9,218 bases of DNA, taken from contig DAOWFD010000011.1 in assembly GCA_030638185.1 (NCBI GenBank), forward strand, positions 1-9,218, given 5' to 3'. Shown here in pieces: positions 1 to 6,275 of this stretch. The first letter of the stretch is position 1; every line of letters starts with the position of its first letter. The notes below the pieces were generated by a model. The model saw nothing but the letters and a program-made list of their open reading frames with translations. It did no database searches and was not told the origin of the DNA. Both the position numbers and the translations under genes were made by a program. This DNA comes from Candidatus Aegiribacteria sp. GTDB lineage: Bacteria; Fermentibacterota; Fermentibacteria; Fermentibacterales; JCC-6.

Positions 1-369
1 AGTCTGCCGTTCGAAGACGAGGAATTCGATCTCGTTTACGCCATCTCCGTATTCACTCATCTCAGTGAGGATCTGCAGAAGTGGTGGGTCCGGGAACTCA
101 CACGGGTTCTCCGGCCAGACGGACTCCTGCTGATAACGGTCAAGGGCGAGAACTGGAAGGTTGAGCTGAATGCGGAAGAGCAAGACAGATTCGACCAGGG
201 GCAGATGGTCGTACTGGAACCGGAGAGTTCAGGCAGCAATTACTGCGGAGCCTACCATCCAACGGACTACGTAAAGAATTTCCTCGCCGGAGAATTACAG
301 GTCCTCGAGCACGAGCCCTGCGGTTCTCTCGACACCAGACAGGATTTCTACTTGATGTCCAAGAGCTGA
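1..369 (+). CDS. Class I SAM-dependent methyltransferase, C-terminal part (5' end outside the window)
   Basis: The first reading frame is open from base 1 to a TGA at 367-369, giving 122 residues with no start, so the gene begins upstream of the window. The visible part matches the second half of a Rossmann-fold methyltransferase of the Methyltransf_11/25 type. An acidic segment LPFEDEEFDLVYAISVFTHL (strand 4 and the following helix, residues 2-21) is followed by a helix with ELTRVLRPDGLLLIT (about 31-45), which is the usual 'xxLkPGGxlli' turn and strand 5. The glycine-rich SAM-binding motif I would lie in the missing part. The C-terminal half (about 46-122) is acidic and has no motif I can tie to a substrate. 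It could modify a small molecule, lipid or sugar; the substrate cannot be read from this fragment. It is the only sizeable gene on the plus strand and is separated from the next gene by a 250-base gap, so no operon partner is visible. Confidence 0.8.
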   Translation, partial: SLPFEDEEFDLVYAISVFTHLSEDLQKWWVRELTRVLRPDGLLLITVKGENWKVELNAEEQDRFDQGQMVVLEPESSGSNYCGAYHPTDYVKNFLAGELQVLEHEPCGSLDTRQDFYLMSKS

Positions 370-619
370 GCCTTGATCCCGACTCAAACCCTCAAGACAC
401 ACATCAGGGTCTGGGCAATCTCCACAAGCTTCGAACAGTTTACAATACGGAGATTGTCCTTCGGGGTATTGGTGATAACTTATTATCGATGTTCTCCGTG
501 AACCACTCCGAGGTTACCACCATGGCGGAGCATCCGTTCTGTTGAAGATGCTGTGATCACAATCCAATCTCTGGATTCACAGCCTTTGCACGCAACCACA
601 TCACATCCCTCTCCTAATA
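370..619. other. Intergenic region without a recognisable gene
   Basis: This 250-base gap lies between the convergent ends of the methyltransferase gene (+) and the exported-protein gene (-). The longest ATG-initiated frames I traced are only 18 codons on the plus strand (from about 489) and about 27 codons on the minus strand, and neither has a convincing ribosome binding site. Two inverted repeats are visible: CAATAC/GTATTG at 443-448 and 466-471, and a better one at 550-583. No T-run terminator, tRNA or repeat array was seen. Confidence 0.6.
550..583. terminator. Inverted repeat between convergent genes, possible weak terminator
   Basis: GCTGTGA (550-556) pairs perfectly with TCACAGC (577-583), and ATCCA (562-566) with TGGAT (572-576). 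This gives a 12-bp stem with a 5-base bulge (TCACA, 557-561) and a 5-base loop. The left arm also contains the 10-base palindrome TGTGATCACA. The position between two convergent genes suits a terminator, but no run of T follows on either strand, so intrinsic termination is doubtful. It could equally be a protein-binding palindrome or chance. Confidence 0.25.
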
Positions 620-1195
620 TCATTTCTCCTGAAAGATACACGGTTCAGGGACGAATAACTCATCAAACATCCAGAGAAGACGCTCTGACTGGACCTTCCT
701 TCTCTCAGCCATATTAAGAAGTTCCATGTCCATTGTGATTACAGGTTCTTCGTTCTTCTCGATGAAAAGAACCGGTTCTCCGTCAAGGAAGTAGAATACA
801 TCAGAGTAAGTACATTCCTCTCCGTGCCCATTATCCCACATCGAGGAGCAGTAAACCAGTTCGCCTCCTGGCAGATAGTAGTATTCCTCGCAGGCGGTGA
901 TACCTGCATAGGTATAGGTATTCCCGATGAACAGGGGATACTCGTCAAAGAAGTCCTCGGTGTTCTCCTGTTGAAACCACCCGATGATCTCGTTCGAGGG
1001 CTGACCTATACCGGGAATCGTCCCGTGGGTATAGGTCATGATCCGTTCTACAAGTATAAGCTCCCAGTCGTAGACTCTTCCTGAAACCCTCTCCACCCAG
1101 GAGTCTATATCCTCAATGGAATCGACCATCTCAGCAGCCTGCAGGGGTAGCAGGAATACAAAAAGAGCAAGTGGGCCGAGTGCAATGATTCTCAT
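620..1195 (-). CDS. Exported protein of unknown function with signal peptide and four cysteines
   Basis: I do not recognise this 191-residue protein. It starts with a typical Sec signal peptide: M-R-I-I, a hydrophobic stretch ALGPLALFVFLLPLQAA (about 5-21), and probable signal peptidase I cleavage near QAA/AEM. There is no Cys at the cleavage site, so it is not an obvious lipoprotein. The mature part is acidic and aromatic-rich (Tyr, Trp, Phe) with cysteines at 102, 116, 128 and 186. The first three are close enough to form a disulfide, which fits a periplasmic or secreted location. The segment around 130-150 (YSDVFYFLDGEPVLFIEKNE) looks like beta-hairpins. The start is the ATG at 1195, with GGAAGG at 1204-1209 eight bases upstream. 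It is transcribed divergently from the small membrane protein at 1411 and stands alone. Function, partners and family are unknown. It is likely a real gene because signal peptide, start and ribosome binding site agree. Confidence 0.75.
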   Translation of the reverse strand: MRIIALGPLALFVFLLPLQAAEMVDSIEDIDSWVERVSGRVYDWELILVERIMTYTHGTIPGIGQPSNEIIGWFQQENTEDFFDEYPLFIGNTYTYAGITACEEYYYLPGGELVYCSSMWDNGHGEECTYSDVFYFLDGEPVLFIEKNEEPVITMDMELLNMAERRKVQSERLLWMFDELFVPEPCIFQEK

Positions 1196-1410
1196 CTCAC
1201 CATCCTTCCGTTGATAGGACTGTATCTATAACTGAATTGGAAAGGACTTTCGCGGTAGGAATACCGGTTACCGGAATACTCCCCGCATAGTCTTAATAAC
1301 AGTATAATGTTCTTCCAATTCGAACCCGTGACAAGGGGGGAGATTTAATTTACCGAGAAAATGAAACCAAATCATCCTCTTCGGTGTTTAAATAGTGGGA
1401 GGATCAGACA
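1196..1410. promoter_or_regulatory. Divergent intergenic region, probable promoters for both flanking genes
   Basis: This 215-base gap separates two divergent genes and so should hold both promoters. On the plus strand a perfect TATAAT occurs at 1303-1308, about 100 bases upstream of the 1411 start, but no good -35 lies 16-18 bases before it. An imperfect palindrome with two CCGG cores (about 1261-1277) and a direct repeat of GGAATAC (1258-1264 and 1273-1279) sit just upstream and could be a regulator site. The minus-strand promoter could not be placed. GGGAGGA at 1397-1403 is the ribosome binding site of the 1411 gene. Confidence 0.35.
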
Positions 1411-1614
1411 ATGCTGGGAAAAACAGTCATTCACTACACGAATCTGTTGCAGGATGATATCGACGACAGGAGTTCTCTCATCCGGCGATTCAACGGTTTT
1501 CGCCACAATATCCATTGCCTTTGTCAGGAATCCAGGGTCATCGTTTATGTTGCTGCAGGAATCATTGTAACCGCTGCTGCCCTTGCAGGTTTTCTGATAT
1601 TGCTTCAAACCTGA
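1411..1614 (+). CDS. Small tail-anchored membrane protein of unknown function
   Basis: This 67-residue protein has a polar, charged N-terminal part (1-42) and one strongly hydrophobic segment at about 43-65 (VIVYVAAGIIVTAAALAGFL...), ending almost at the C-terminus. Arg25, Arg26, Arg31 and Arg42 precede the helix, so by the positive-inside rule the N-terminal part should be cytoplasmic and the short tail outside. A C-x-C pair (Cys36, Cys38) lies shortly before the membrane. The ATG at 1411 has an excellent Shine-Dalgarno, GGAGG at 1398-1402, eight bases upstream, which is the main reason for choosing this frame over overlapping frames. I recognise no family. It is isolated: divergent from the exported protein and convergent with yraN. 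It may be a small regulatory or scaffold membrane protein, but this is only inferred from topology. Confidence 0.6.
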   Translation: MLGKTVIHYTNLLQDDIDDRSSLIRRFNGFRHNIHCLCQESRVIVYVAAGIIVTAAALAGFLILLQT

Positions 1615-1624
1615 CAAGATAGCA

Positions 1625-1673
1625 GCAACAACTCTGTGTATCTATTTCAGACACAATCTGGGTATTTTGTTGC
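1625..1673. terminator. Inverted repeat in the convergent gap, possible bidirectional terminator
   Basis: The 93-base gap between the small membrane protein (+) and yraN (-) contains GCAACA (1625-1630) and TGTTGC (1668-1673) as an outer stem. An inner imperfect stem is TGTG-TA-TCT pairing with AGA-CACA (about 1636-1655). The position downstream of two converging genes is right for a terminator, and a TATTTTG stretch lies inside the right arm, but there is no clean GC-rich stem followed by a T-run. Low confidence. Confidence 0.3.
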
Positions 1674-1707
1674 ATATGCTATAAAGCCGGGAGTAGAAGA
1701 CTGCAGG

Positions 1708-2067
1708 CTACATCAGGTCAGGGCGGAAGGCATCCTCCAGATAAGTGTCCATTCGGAGGTTCATGGATGAGCCTCTGATGACTGCTACATCAAACCGTAT
1801 CTGGCCTGAAGGAGGCTTCTTTGAGAGGTAAGCCGAAGCGGCATGTACAATTCTTGCCTGCTTCTCTGAATCTATCTTATCAAGTGCAATCGTAGCAGAA
1901 CTGTCGGAAGCGAATTTGACTTCAACGAAGGAGAGTACATCTTCTTTTCTTGCAATTATATCGATCTCTGACCTGCGCGTTCTGAAATTCCTGGCCTCCA
2001 CATTCCATCCCCTCTTCTCAAGCCACAGGCATACGAAAGATTCAGCTTCCCTGGAGATCTCACTCAA
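1708..2067 (-). CDS. yraN: YraN/UPF0102 family nuclease-fold protein
   Basis: This 119-residue protein has the usual length and layout of the YraN (UPF0102) family, a small restriction-endonuclease-like fold. The diagnostic features are E7-x-E9 in the first helix, the NFRTRRSEIDIIAR segment (27-40; family form NyRcr.GEIDLIa) with Glu34 and Asp36, and the FVEVK motif (47-51, Glu49 and Lys51) that together form a PD-(D/E)xK-type site. The family is often found next to rnhB and is thought to act in DNA processing, but its exact role is not established. The start is a TTG at 2065-2067 with GAGG (2075-2078) seven bases upstream. It overlaps the end of rnhB by 8 bases, which indicates translational coupling. 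It is the last gene of the minus-strand block. The usual Gly before Glu34 is Ser here, a mild change. Confidence 0.9.
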   Translation of the reverse strand: MSEISREAESFVCLWLEKRGWNVEARNFRTRRSEIDIIARKEDVLSFVEVKFASDSSATIALDKIDSEKQARIVHAASAYLSKKPPSGQIRFDVAVIRGSSMNLRMDTYLEDAFRPDLM

Positions 2068-2686
2068 ATCGGAACCTCAGCTGCATATCATTCTTCATGG
2101 GAGCGAAGGACATCCTGTGAATCGGGGAAGGACCAAGTTTCCTGATAGCTTCAATATGGTCTCTCGTCCCGTAACCCTTATTGGAAGCGAAACCGTAACC
2201 GGGATACTTCCGGTCGGCCTCTATCATGATATCGTCTCTCGTGACCTTTGCGATTATACTGGCAGCGGCGATCGAAAGGCTCCTGGAATCACCTTTCACA
2301 ATGAATTCTGCCGGAATGTTCAGATTTTCTACCGGAAGGCCGTCAATGAGAAAGAGATCCACAGGAATACTCAATGCTCCGGCAGCTCGCGTAAAGGAAA
2401 GGCGCACAGCTTCAACCATACCAGAACTGTCGATCTCGGAAAATTCAACGATACCTGTTGAAAAGCATTCCGATTCTTCAATTATCACCGGGAAGAGCTG
2501 CCTGCGCTTACTGTCGGAAAGTTTCTTGCTGTCGTTGACCTCCCGTAGAACAGTCTCCATGGGAAGCATTACCGCTGCCGCTACAAGTGGGCCGGCAAGG
2601 GGACCTCTCCCTGCCTCATCTATACCTGCGAGTATTGGATATCTCGGCCTGTAATTCTCATCGAATAGATGGAGTTTAGTTTCCGT
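2060..2686 (-). CDS. rnhB: Ribonuclease HII, apparently with a non-canonical (ACG) start
   Basis: RNase HII nicks DNA 5' of a misincorporated ribonucleotide and degrades RNA in RNA/DNA hybrids; it needs a divalent metal. Numbering from the proposed start, the four catalytic carboxylates are Asp23 and Glu24 in AGIDEAGRGPLAGP, Asp115 in LIDG and Asp133 in VKGDSR, with the same 18-residue spacing between the last two as in E. coli. NDSKKLS (51-57) and SIIAKVTRD (143-151) are also typical. The only ATG in frame (2569) lies after the DEAGRG motif and would delete it. Upstream of it, back to the in-frame TAA inside rplS, there is no ATG, GTG or TTG. The frame has family-like residues (LFDENYRPRYPILAG) up to an ACG at 2684-2686, with AGGA (2696-2699) nine bases upstream overlapping the rplS stop. 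I therefore start here, giving 208 residues. The start could instead be an ATG misread as ACG. Confidence 0.88.
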   Translation of the reverse strand, partial: TETKLHLFDENYRPRYPILAGIDEAGRGPLAGPLVAAAVMLPMETVLREVNDSKKLSDSKRRQLFPVIIEESECFSTGIVEFSEIDSSGMVEAVRLSFTRAAGALSIPVDLFLIDGLPVENLNIPAEFIVKGDSRSLSIAAASIIAKVTRDDIMIEADRKYPGYGFASNKGYGTRDHIEAIRKLGPSPIHRMSFAPMKNDMQLRFRFE

Positions 2687-2690
2687 AGTG

Positions 2691-3053
2691 TTATTTCCTG
2701 GCGCCGAATGTCTTCTTCTCTTTGATCCTTGCGGCCTTACCTGTCTTGCCGCGAAGGTAGAAGAGCTTGGCCCTGCGGACCTTCCCTGCTCTGGTTACTT
2801 CAATCTTCTCGATGAGAGGTGAATTGAGCGGGAATACCCTCTCAATGCTTATGCCGCCTGAGATTTTCCTTACGGTGAACGTCTCGGAAGTTCCGCCTCC
2901 CCTGCGGGAGATGACCACTCCCTGGAAGATCTGTACTCTGGTCTTGTCGCCTTCCTTAACCTGAAAGTGAACCTTCACCGTGTCCCCTGATCTGAAATCG
3001 GGATAATCATCCCTGATCTGCGAGGATTCAATGCTTCTGACAATGTCATCCAT
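2691..3053 (-). CDS. rplS: Ribosomal protein bL19
   Basis: This is the 50S subunit protein bL19, located near the 30S-50S interface. The 120-residue product has the family's standard length and signatures: FRSGDTVKVHFQVKEGDKTRVQIFQGVVI (about 21-49), RRGGGTSETFTVRKIS (50-65), a GISIERVFPLNSPLIEKIEV block (67-86), and the basic RRAKLFYLRGKTGKAARIKE tail. The ATG at 3051-3053 overlaps the trmD stop by 8 bases and has AAGGAG about seven bases upstream inside trmD. The trmD-rplS pairing is one of the most conserved in bacteria, and co-translation is expected. The rplS stop is embedded in the presumed ribosome binding site of rnhB. No unusual feature in the protein. Confidence 0.97.
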   Translation of the reverse strand: MDDIVRSIESSQIRDDYPDFRSGDTVKVHFQVKEGDKTRVQIFQGVVISRRGGGTSETFTVRKISGGISIERVFPLNSPLIEKIEVTRAGKVRRAKLFYLRGKTGKAARIKEKKTFGARK

Positions 3054-3798
3054 TCTTCTGCTCCTTCTGTCTATCCGCCAGCCGCAGTGAGCGGATAAAT
3101 CGTTCCTTTAAATTCTCTTCACTTTCCGAATCGATCAGATCCGGACGTTTTCTCCTTGTCAGCTCCAGTGCTTTTCTGAATCGAAAGTCCTCTATCTCCG
3201 CATGGTTTCCCGAAACAATAACCTCCGGGACCTTCATACCTCTGTAATCAGCAGGCCTTGTATACCTCGGATAGTCCAGCAATCCGGTAGCATATGAATC
3301 CGATTGAGCTGATTCCATCCTTCCCAGAACCCCGGGGAGCCATCTGAATACCGCTTCCAGAAGGAACATGGCCGGTATCTCACCACCTGATACCACCGCA
3401 TCACCCACACTTATCTCGTCGGTCACGGCAGTATCCCTGAACCTTTGATCAATTCCACCATACCTGCCGCAGAATATTATCATCCTGCAGGACTCTGCAA
3501 GATCACATGCCAGTTCATGATCCAGTTTTCTCCCCTGGGGTGTCATGAAGATGACCCTCGCATTGTCCCTCCAGGGGATTCGCTCGAATGTCTCAAACAG
3601 CGGTTCCGGCCTGATAAGCATACCTGCGCCGCCACCGAACTGGTAATCATCAACCGAACCTCTGTCGTCAACCGCCTTATTTCTGATATCGAGGATAGAA
3701 AGATCTACCAGACCTTTCTCAACAGCCCTTCCGACAATCCCGCATTCCATGAATGGAGAAAACAGGTCCGGGAACAGTGTAGCTACGGCTGCCTGCAT
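3046..3798 (-). CDS. trmD: tRNA (guanine-N1)-methyltransferase TrmD, with Gly at a conserved Glu position
   Basis: TrmD transfers a methyl group from SAM to N1 of G37 in tRNAs with a G36-G37 sequence, preventing +1 frameshifts. The 250-residue protein has the knotted SPOUT core: TLFPDLF (7-13), the GGGAGML loop (55-61), MTPQGRKLD (85-93), CGRYGGIDQR (110-119), ISVGDAVVSGGEIPAM (129-144), R152, the LPGVLG loop (154-159), and Asp167 in AQSDSYATGLLDYPRYTRP. Arg152 and Asp167 match the catalytic Arg154 and Asp169 of the H. influenzae enzyme. However, residue 114 is Gly (GGT) where nearly all TrmD proteins have Glu (CGRYEG, Glu116), a residue implicated in activity. The ATG at 3796-3798 has GGAG six bases upstream. 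Twelve bases separate it from rimM, and it overlaps rplS by 8. Overall identity is certain; only the effect of the substitution is open. Confidence 0.97.
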   Translation of the reverse strand: MQAAVATLFPDLFSPFMECGIVGRAVEKGLVDLSILDIRNKAVDDRGSVDDYQFGGGAGMLIRPEPLFETFERIPWRDNARVIFMTPQGRKLDHELACDLAESCRMIIFCGRYGGIDQRFRDTAVTDEISVGDAVVSGGEIPAMFLLEAVFRWLPGVLGRMESAQSDSYATGLLDYPRYTRPADYRGMKVPEVIVSGNHAEIEDFRFRKALELTRRKRPDLIDSESEENLKERFIRSLRLADRQKEQKNG

Positions 3799-3810
3799 TT
3801 GCAGCTCCTA

Positions 3811-4341
3811 TCACAACTGAAGCTCTTCCAGTCCTTCAGGAAGGTCAAGCTCAATCACTTTTTTCTTCCAGTCTATCGATCCTTCGTTCATAACCAGAAT
3901 AACGGGAACATGAAACCTGTTTTCATTATTCTCCACAAGAAGCATTGGATTCACCCCGGCAGGTTCAACATCAACTATCCTCATGCGGCATCCGCGGGAT
4001 ATGATCTCCAACCCTGCAAAATTGTAAAGAGGTATGAATCCCAGCTTCGCGTCAGCTTCATCCCTGGATATGTAGATCGAGCCGTTTCTTAATTCCTCGG
4101 CATCATCCCTGCTACATATCTCCCTGAAGGTGAGATTGAACCTTGAGTCTCCTCCATAGGTGCATCGTTTTACTGTAAGATGTCTGCTCCCGTTGAGCAG
4201 AATCACCGTTCCCACCGGAACATCAGGAGTTCCATATCCCTGGAAAAGCCGGACTCTCAACCCGCCCTTCAGCCCATGTGTCTTTTCTACGTACCCGAGA
4301 TATACGATACCATCGGGGACTGAGCTATTGGAATCAGTCAA
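3811..4341 (-). CDS. rimM: 16S rRNA processing protein RimM
   Basis: RimM binds uS19 and assists maturation of the 30S head. The 176-residue product has the two family domains. The N-terminal RimM beta-barrel (about 12-95) opens with YLGYVEKTHGLKGGLRVRLF (14-33), and the C-terminal PRC-barrel (about 100-172) ends with SIDWKKKVIELDLPEGLEEL, the characteristic 'iDl..krI.VdlPeGL' close. The start is a TTG at 4339-4341. The frame has no ATG, GTG or TTG between it and the conserved GYVEKTHG segment, so this start is well supported despite a weak Shine-Dalgarno. It overlaps khpA by 8 bases, and translation is probably coupled to khpA termination. It lies 12 bases before trmD, its common partner. 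Confidence 0.96.
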   Translation of the reverse strand: MTDSNSSVPDGIVYLGYVEKTHGLKGGLRVRLFQGYGTPDVPVGTVILLNGSRHLTVKRCTYGGDSRFNLTFREICSRDDAEELRNGSIYISRDEADAKLGFIPLYNFAGLEIISRGCRMRIVDVEPAGVNPMLLVENNENRFHVPVILVMNEGSIDWKKKVIELDLPEGLEELQL

Positions 4342-4564
4342 TAATTCTTACTGTAGCCTTCTTCTCAAGACGGGCAGCAGCTGATCTGATAATAAGCCGC
4401 ATGGCCTTTGCGATTTTACCTTCGCGGCCTATAACCCTGCCCAGATCGCTCTCGGCTACCTTCAATTCGTAGATGGTAACATCCTCCTCGATTGTTTCTT
4501 CAACAGAAACAGCTTCAGGATCTGCAACAAGTGTTTTGGCCATAAGTTCAACAAGCTCTTTCAT
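4334..4564 (-). CDS. khpA: KhpA-type KH-domain RNA-binding protein
   Basis: This 76-residue protein is essentially one type II KH domain. The conserved GxxG loop is in LGRVIGREGKIAKAMRLIIR (41-60), followed by the helix RSAAARLEKKATVRIID that ends the protein, as usual for YlqC/KhpA. In Firmicutes KhpA pairs with KhpB and binds many RNAs, affecting cell division and envelope synthesis; that role here is by homology only. The ATG at 4562-4564 has a strong GGAGGG (4570-4575) five bases upstream. The gene lies 50 bases after rpsP, the largest internal gap of the ffh block, and overlaps rimM by 8 bases. The position between rpsP and rimM is its standard one. Confidence 0.94.
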   Translation of the reverse strand: MKELVELMAKTLVADPEAVSVEETIEEDVTIYELKVAESDLGRVIGREGKIAKAMRLIIRSAAARLEKKATVRIID

Positions 4565-4614
4565 GAGGACCCTCCAGTTTAGATGTCAGTTCAGCCTGCA
4601 AACGCACTAGGAGA

Positions 4615-4935
4615 TTACGAAGTTCTGTTTTCACCTTTTATGAAAACTACTTCCGGTTTAACTTCCTCATCACCGGAAGACAGCTTATGCCACTTCTTCC
4701 AGGTTCCGGTTTTCTTAAGAAGATTTCTCACTGTATCAGATACCTGAGCCCCTTTGCCAAGCCAGTGGAAAACTCTCACTTCATCGACTTTCACTTCAAA
4801 AGGTTTGCGAAGGGGGTCATAGTAACCGAAGCTATCCAGAAACCTGCCGCTGGGAGCTTTTCGACTGTCGGCGGCTACAATTCTGAAGGAAGGCACTCCC
4901 TTGCTTCCCATTCTTTTTAGACGGATTATTACCAA
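4615..4935 (-). CDS. rpsP: Ribosomal protein bS16
   Basis: This is the 30S subunit protein bS16, an early assembly protein. The start VIIRLKRMGSKGVPSFRIVA (2-21), the ADSRKAPSGRFLDSFGYYDPL segment and the later VSDTVRNLLKKTG helix are diagnostic. The length of 106 residues is longer than the roughly 80-90 of many homologues because of an acidic, polar tail after WKKWHKL, a common kind of variation. The start is a TTG at 4933-4935 with GGAGG (4942-4946) six bases upstream, and it places the conserved VxIRLKRMG at residue 2, as in the family. It lies 14 bases after the ffh stop, so it is co-transcribed with ffh. Confidence 0.96.
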   Translation of the reverse strand: MVIIRLKRMGSKGVPSFRIVAADSRKAPSGRFLDSFGYYDPLRKPFEVKVDEVRVFHWLGKGAQVSDTVRNLLKKTGTWKKWHKLSSGDEEVKPEVVFIKGENRTS

Positions 4936-4949
4936 ACTTAACCTCCATA

Positions 4950-6269
4950 TCAGCGGAATATTCCGGGAATTCCTATTCCCTTTCCCGGTCTCATCCGTTT
5001 CATCATTTTTTTCATTGATCTGAATTCCCGCAGCAGTCTGTTCACATCGCTTACGTTTGTGCCGCTGCCCATTGATATTCTCTTTCTCCTGCTTCCATTT
5101 ATAATTTCAGGGTGGTGTCTTTCCCTGACTGTCATTGAACTTATTATGGCCGACATCCTGGTAAACTGGGACTCGTCAATATCGATTACAGAAGGTCTCA
5201 TGTTCTTCGGAAGCATTCCCAGGAGATCATTGAGAGATCCCATCTTCCGGATGCGTTTCAGTTCTCTCGCAAAATCCTCCAGTGTAAAGGAGTTGGATAT
5301 CAGTTTTTTCTCCAGCTTCTGTGCTTCCTTGATATCGTACGCTTCCTGAGCCTTCTCAACCAGCCCTACAACATCGCCCATTCCAAGAATTCTTCCGGCA
5401 AGCCGTTCCGGGTCCATCGGCTCTAGACCATCGACACCTTCACCTGTTCCAAGAAATTTTATCGGTTTGCCGGTTACAGCCCTGAATGAAAGCGCAACGC
5501 CGCCCCTCGAATCACCATCCATCTTCGTAATAATCGAACCGGTAAATCCGATCCTCTCCTGGAATTCCATCGCAACGTTCACTGCATCCTGACCGGAAAG
5601 CCCGTCGAGAACAAGAAGAGTTTCGGACGCCTGAGCAGCCCTGCTTACACTTTCAAGTTCCCTCATAAGGTCATCATCCACATGAAGCCGACCGGCGGTA
5701 TCGCATATTACTATATCAAAGCTCTTGAGTCGCGCCTTGTTGATGGCTCCCTTCAGAACCTCTACTGGATCCTTTGTATCTCTGCGGCAGAAAAATCCTG
5801 CACCGGCATCAGATGCTATTTTCTCAAGTTGGTCAATGGCTGCAGGTCTCTGAAGGTCACAGGCTGCAAGAAGAACCCTCTTGCCCTTCTTCTCCGCAAG
5901 CCACCAGGCGAGCCTGGCTGCCGCTGTGGTCTTGCCCGAGCCCTGAAGACCGATCAGGAGATAAACCAGAGGAGGTTTACCGGACAGCTGAAGGGGCGAT
6001 CTCTCGGTACCCAGAAGTTCAACGATCTCATCGTTGACAATCTTGATGACCTGTTTCCCCGGGGCTAGACTCTTCAGGACATTTTCGCCGGTAGCTTTAT
6101 AACTTATGTCACTGACAAACTGCCTGGCAACCCTGAAGTTAACATCGGCTTCAAGCAGAGCGCGACGCACCTGCCTCATGGCCTGCTTAACATCGGATTC
6201 CGTAAGCACTCCCCTGCTTGTCAGTTTCCTGAAAACATCGGAGAGCCTGCCTGTCAGATTTTCGAACAA
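4950..6269 (-). CDS. ffh: Signal recognition particle protein Ffh (SRP54)
   Basis: Ffh binds 4.5S/SRP RNA and signal sequences of nascent inner-membrane proteins and docks with FtsY through its GTPase. The N domain carries LFENLTGRLSDVFRKLTSRG. The G domain has the P-loop GLQGSGKTT, DLQRPAA, DTAGR and TKMDGD motifs. The M domain has SRRKRISMGSGTNVSDVNRL and a Met-rich basic C-terminus (SMKKMMKRM). The longest frame starts at a GTG (6300-6302), giving 450 residues, but its GGAG is only two bases away. I prefer the TTG at 6267-6269, with GGAGG (6276-6280) six bases upstream. It gives (M)FENLTGRLS at the N-terminus, exactly the family's usual start, and 439 residues. It is the first gene of the ribosomal block, preceded by a promoter, and lies 14 bases before rpsP. 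Confidence 0.96.
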   Translation of the reverse strand: MFENLTGRLSDVFRKLTSRGVLTESDVKQAMRQVRRALLEADVNFRVARQFVSDISYKATGENVLKSLAPGKQVIKIVNDEIVELLGTERSPLQLSGKPPLVYLLIGLQGSGKTTAAARLAWWLAEKKGKRVLLAACDLQRPAAIDQLEKIASDAGAGFFCRRDTKDPVEVLKGAINKARLKSFDIVICDTAGRLHVDDDLMRELESVSRAAQASETLLVLDGLSGQDAVNVAMEFQERIGFTGSIITKMDGDSRGGVALSFRAVTGKPIKFLGTGEGVDGLEPMDPERLAGRILGMGDVVGLVEKAQEAYDIKEAQKLEKKLISNSFTLEDFARELKRIRKMGSLNDLLGMLPKNMRPSVIDIDESQFTRMSAIISSMTVRERHHPEIINGSRRKRISMGSGTNVSDVNRLLREFRSMKKMMKRMRPGKGIGIPGIFR

Positions 6270-6275
6270 ATTGTT

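Noticed and set aside
551..561. TGTGATCACA as a CRP site
   Set aside because: The CRP consensus has six bases between TGTGA and TCACA; here the halves abut, and the site lies between converging gene ends rather than at a promoter.
1361..1570. 69-codon plus-strand frame overlapping the small membrane protein
   Set aside because: No Shine-Dalgarno at suitable distance (the G-run at about 1335-1340 is some 20 bases away) and the protein has no recognisable features; it overlaps the better-supported frame.
1372..1617. 81-codon frame on the minus strand opposite the small membrane protein
   Set aside because: It would start at a TTG with no ribosome binding site; the plus-strand frame has GGAGG at good spacing and a clear transmembrane helix.
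1916..2461. 181-codon plus-strand frame opposite rnhB and yraN
   Set aside because: It lies antisense to two genes identified by catalytic motifs; the translated sequence resembles no protein family.
2624..2663. A frameshift near the rnhB start with the out-of-frame ATG at about 2661 as the true start
   Set aside because: That ATG reads into a stop after 13 codons, while the uninterrupted rnhB frame upstream already encodes family-like residues (LFDENYRPRYPILAG), so no indel is needed.
3445..4092. 215-codon plus-strand frame opposite trmD and rimM
   Set aside because: Shadow of the conserved genes on the other strand; low-complexity, no motifs or ribosome binding site.
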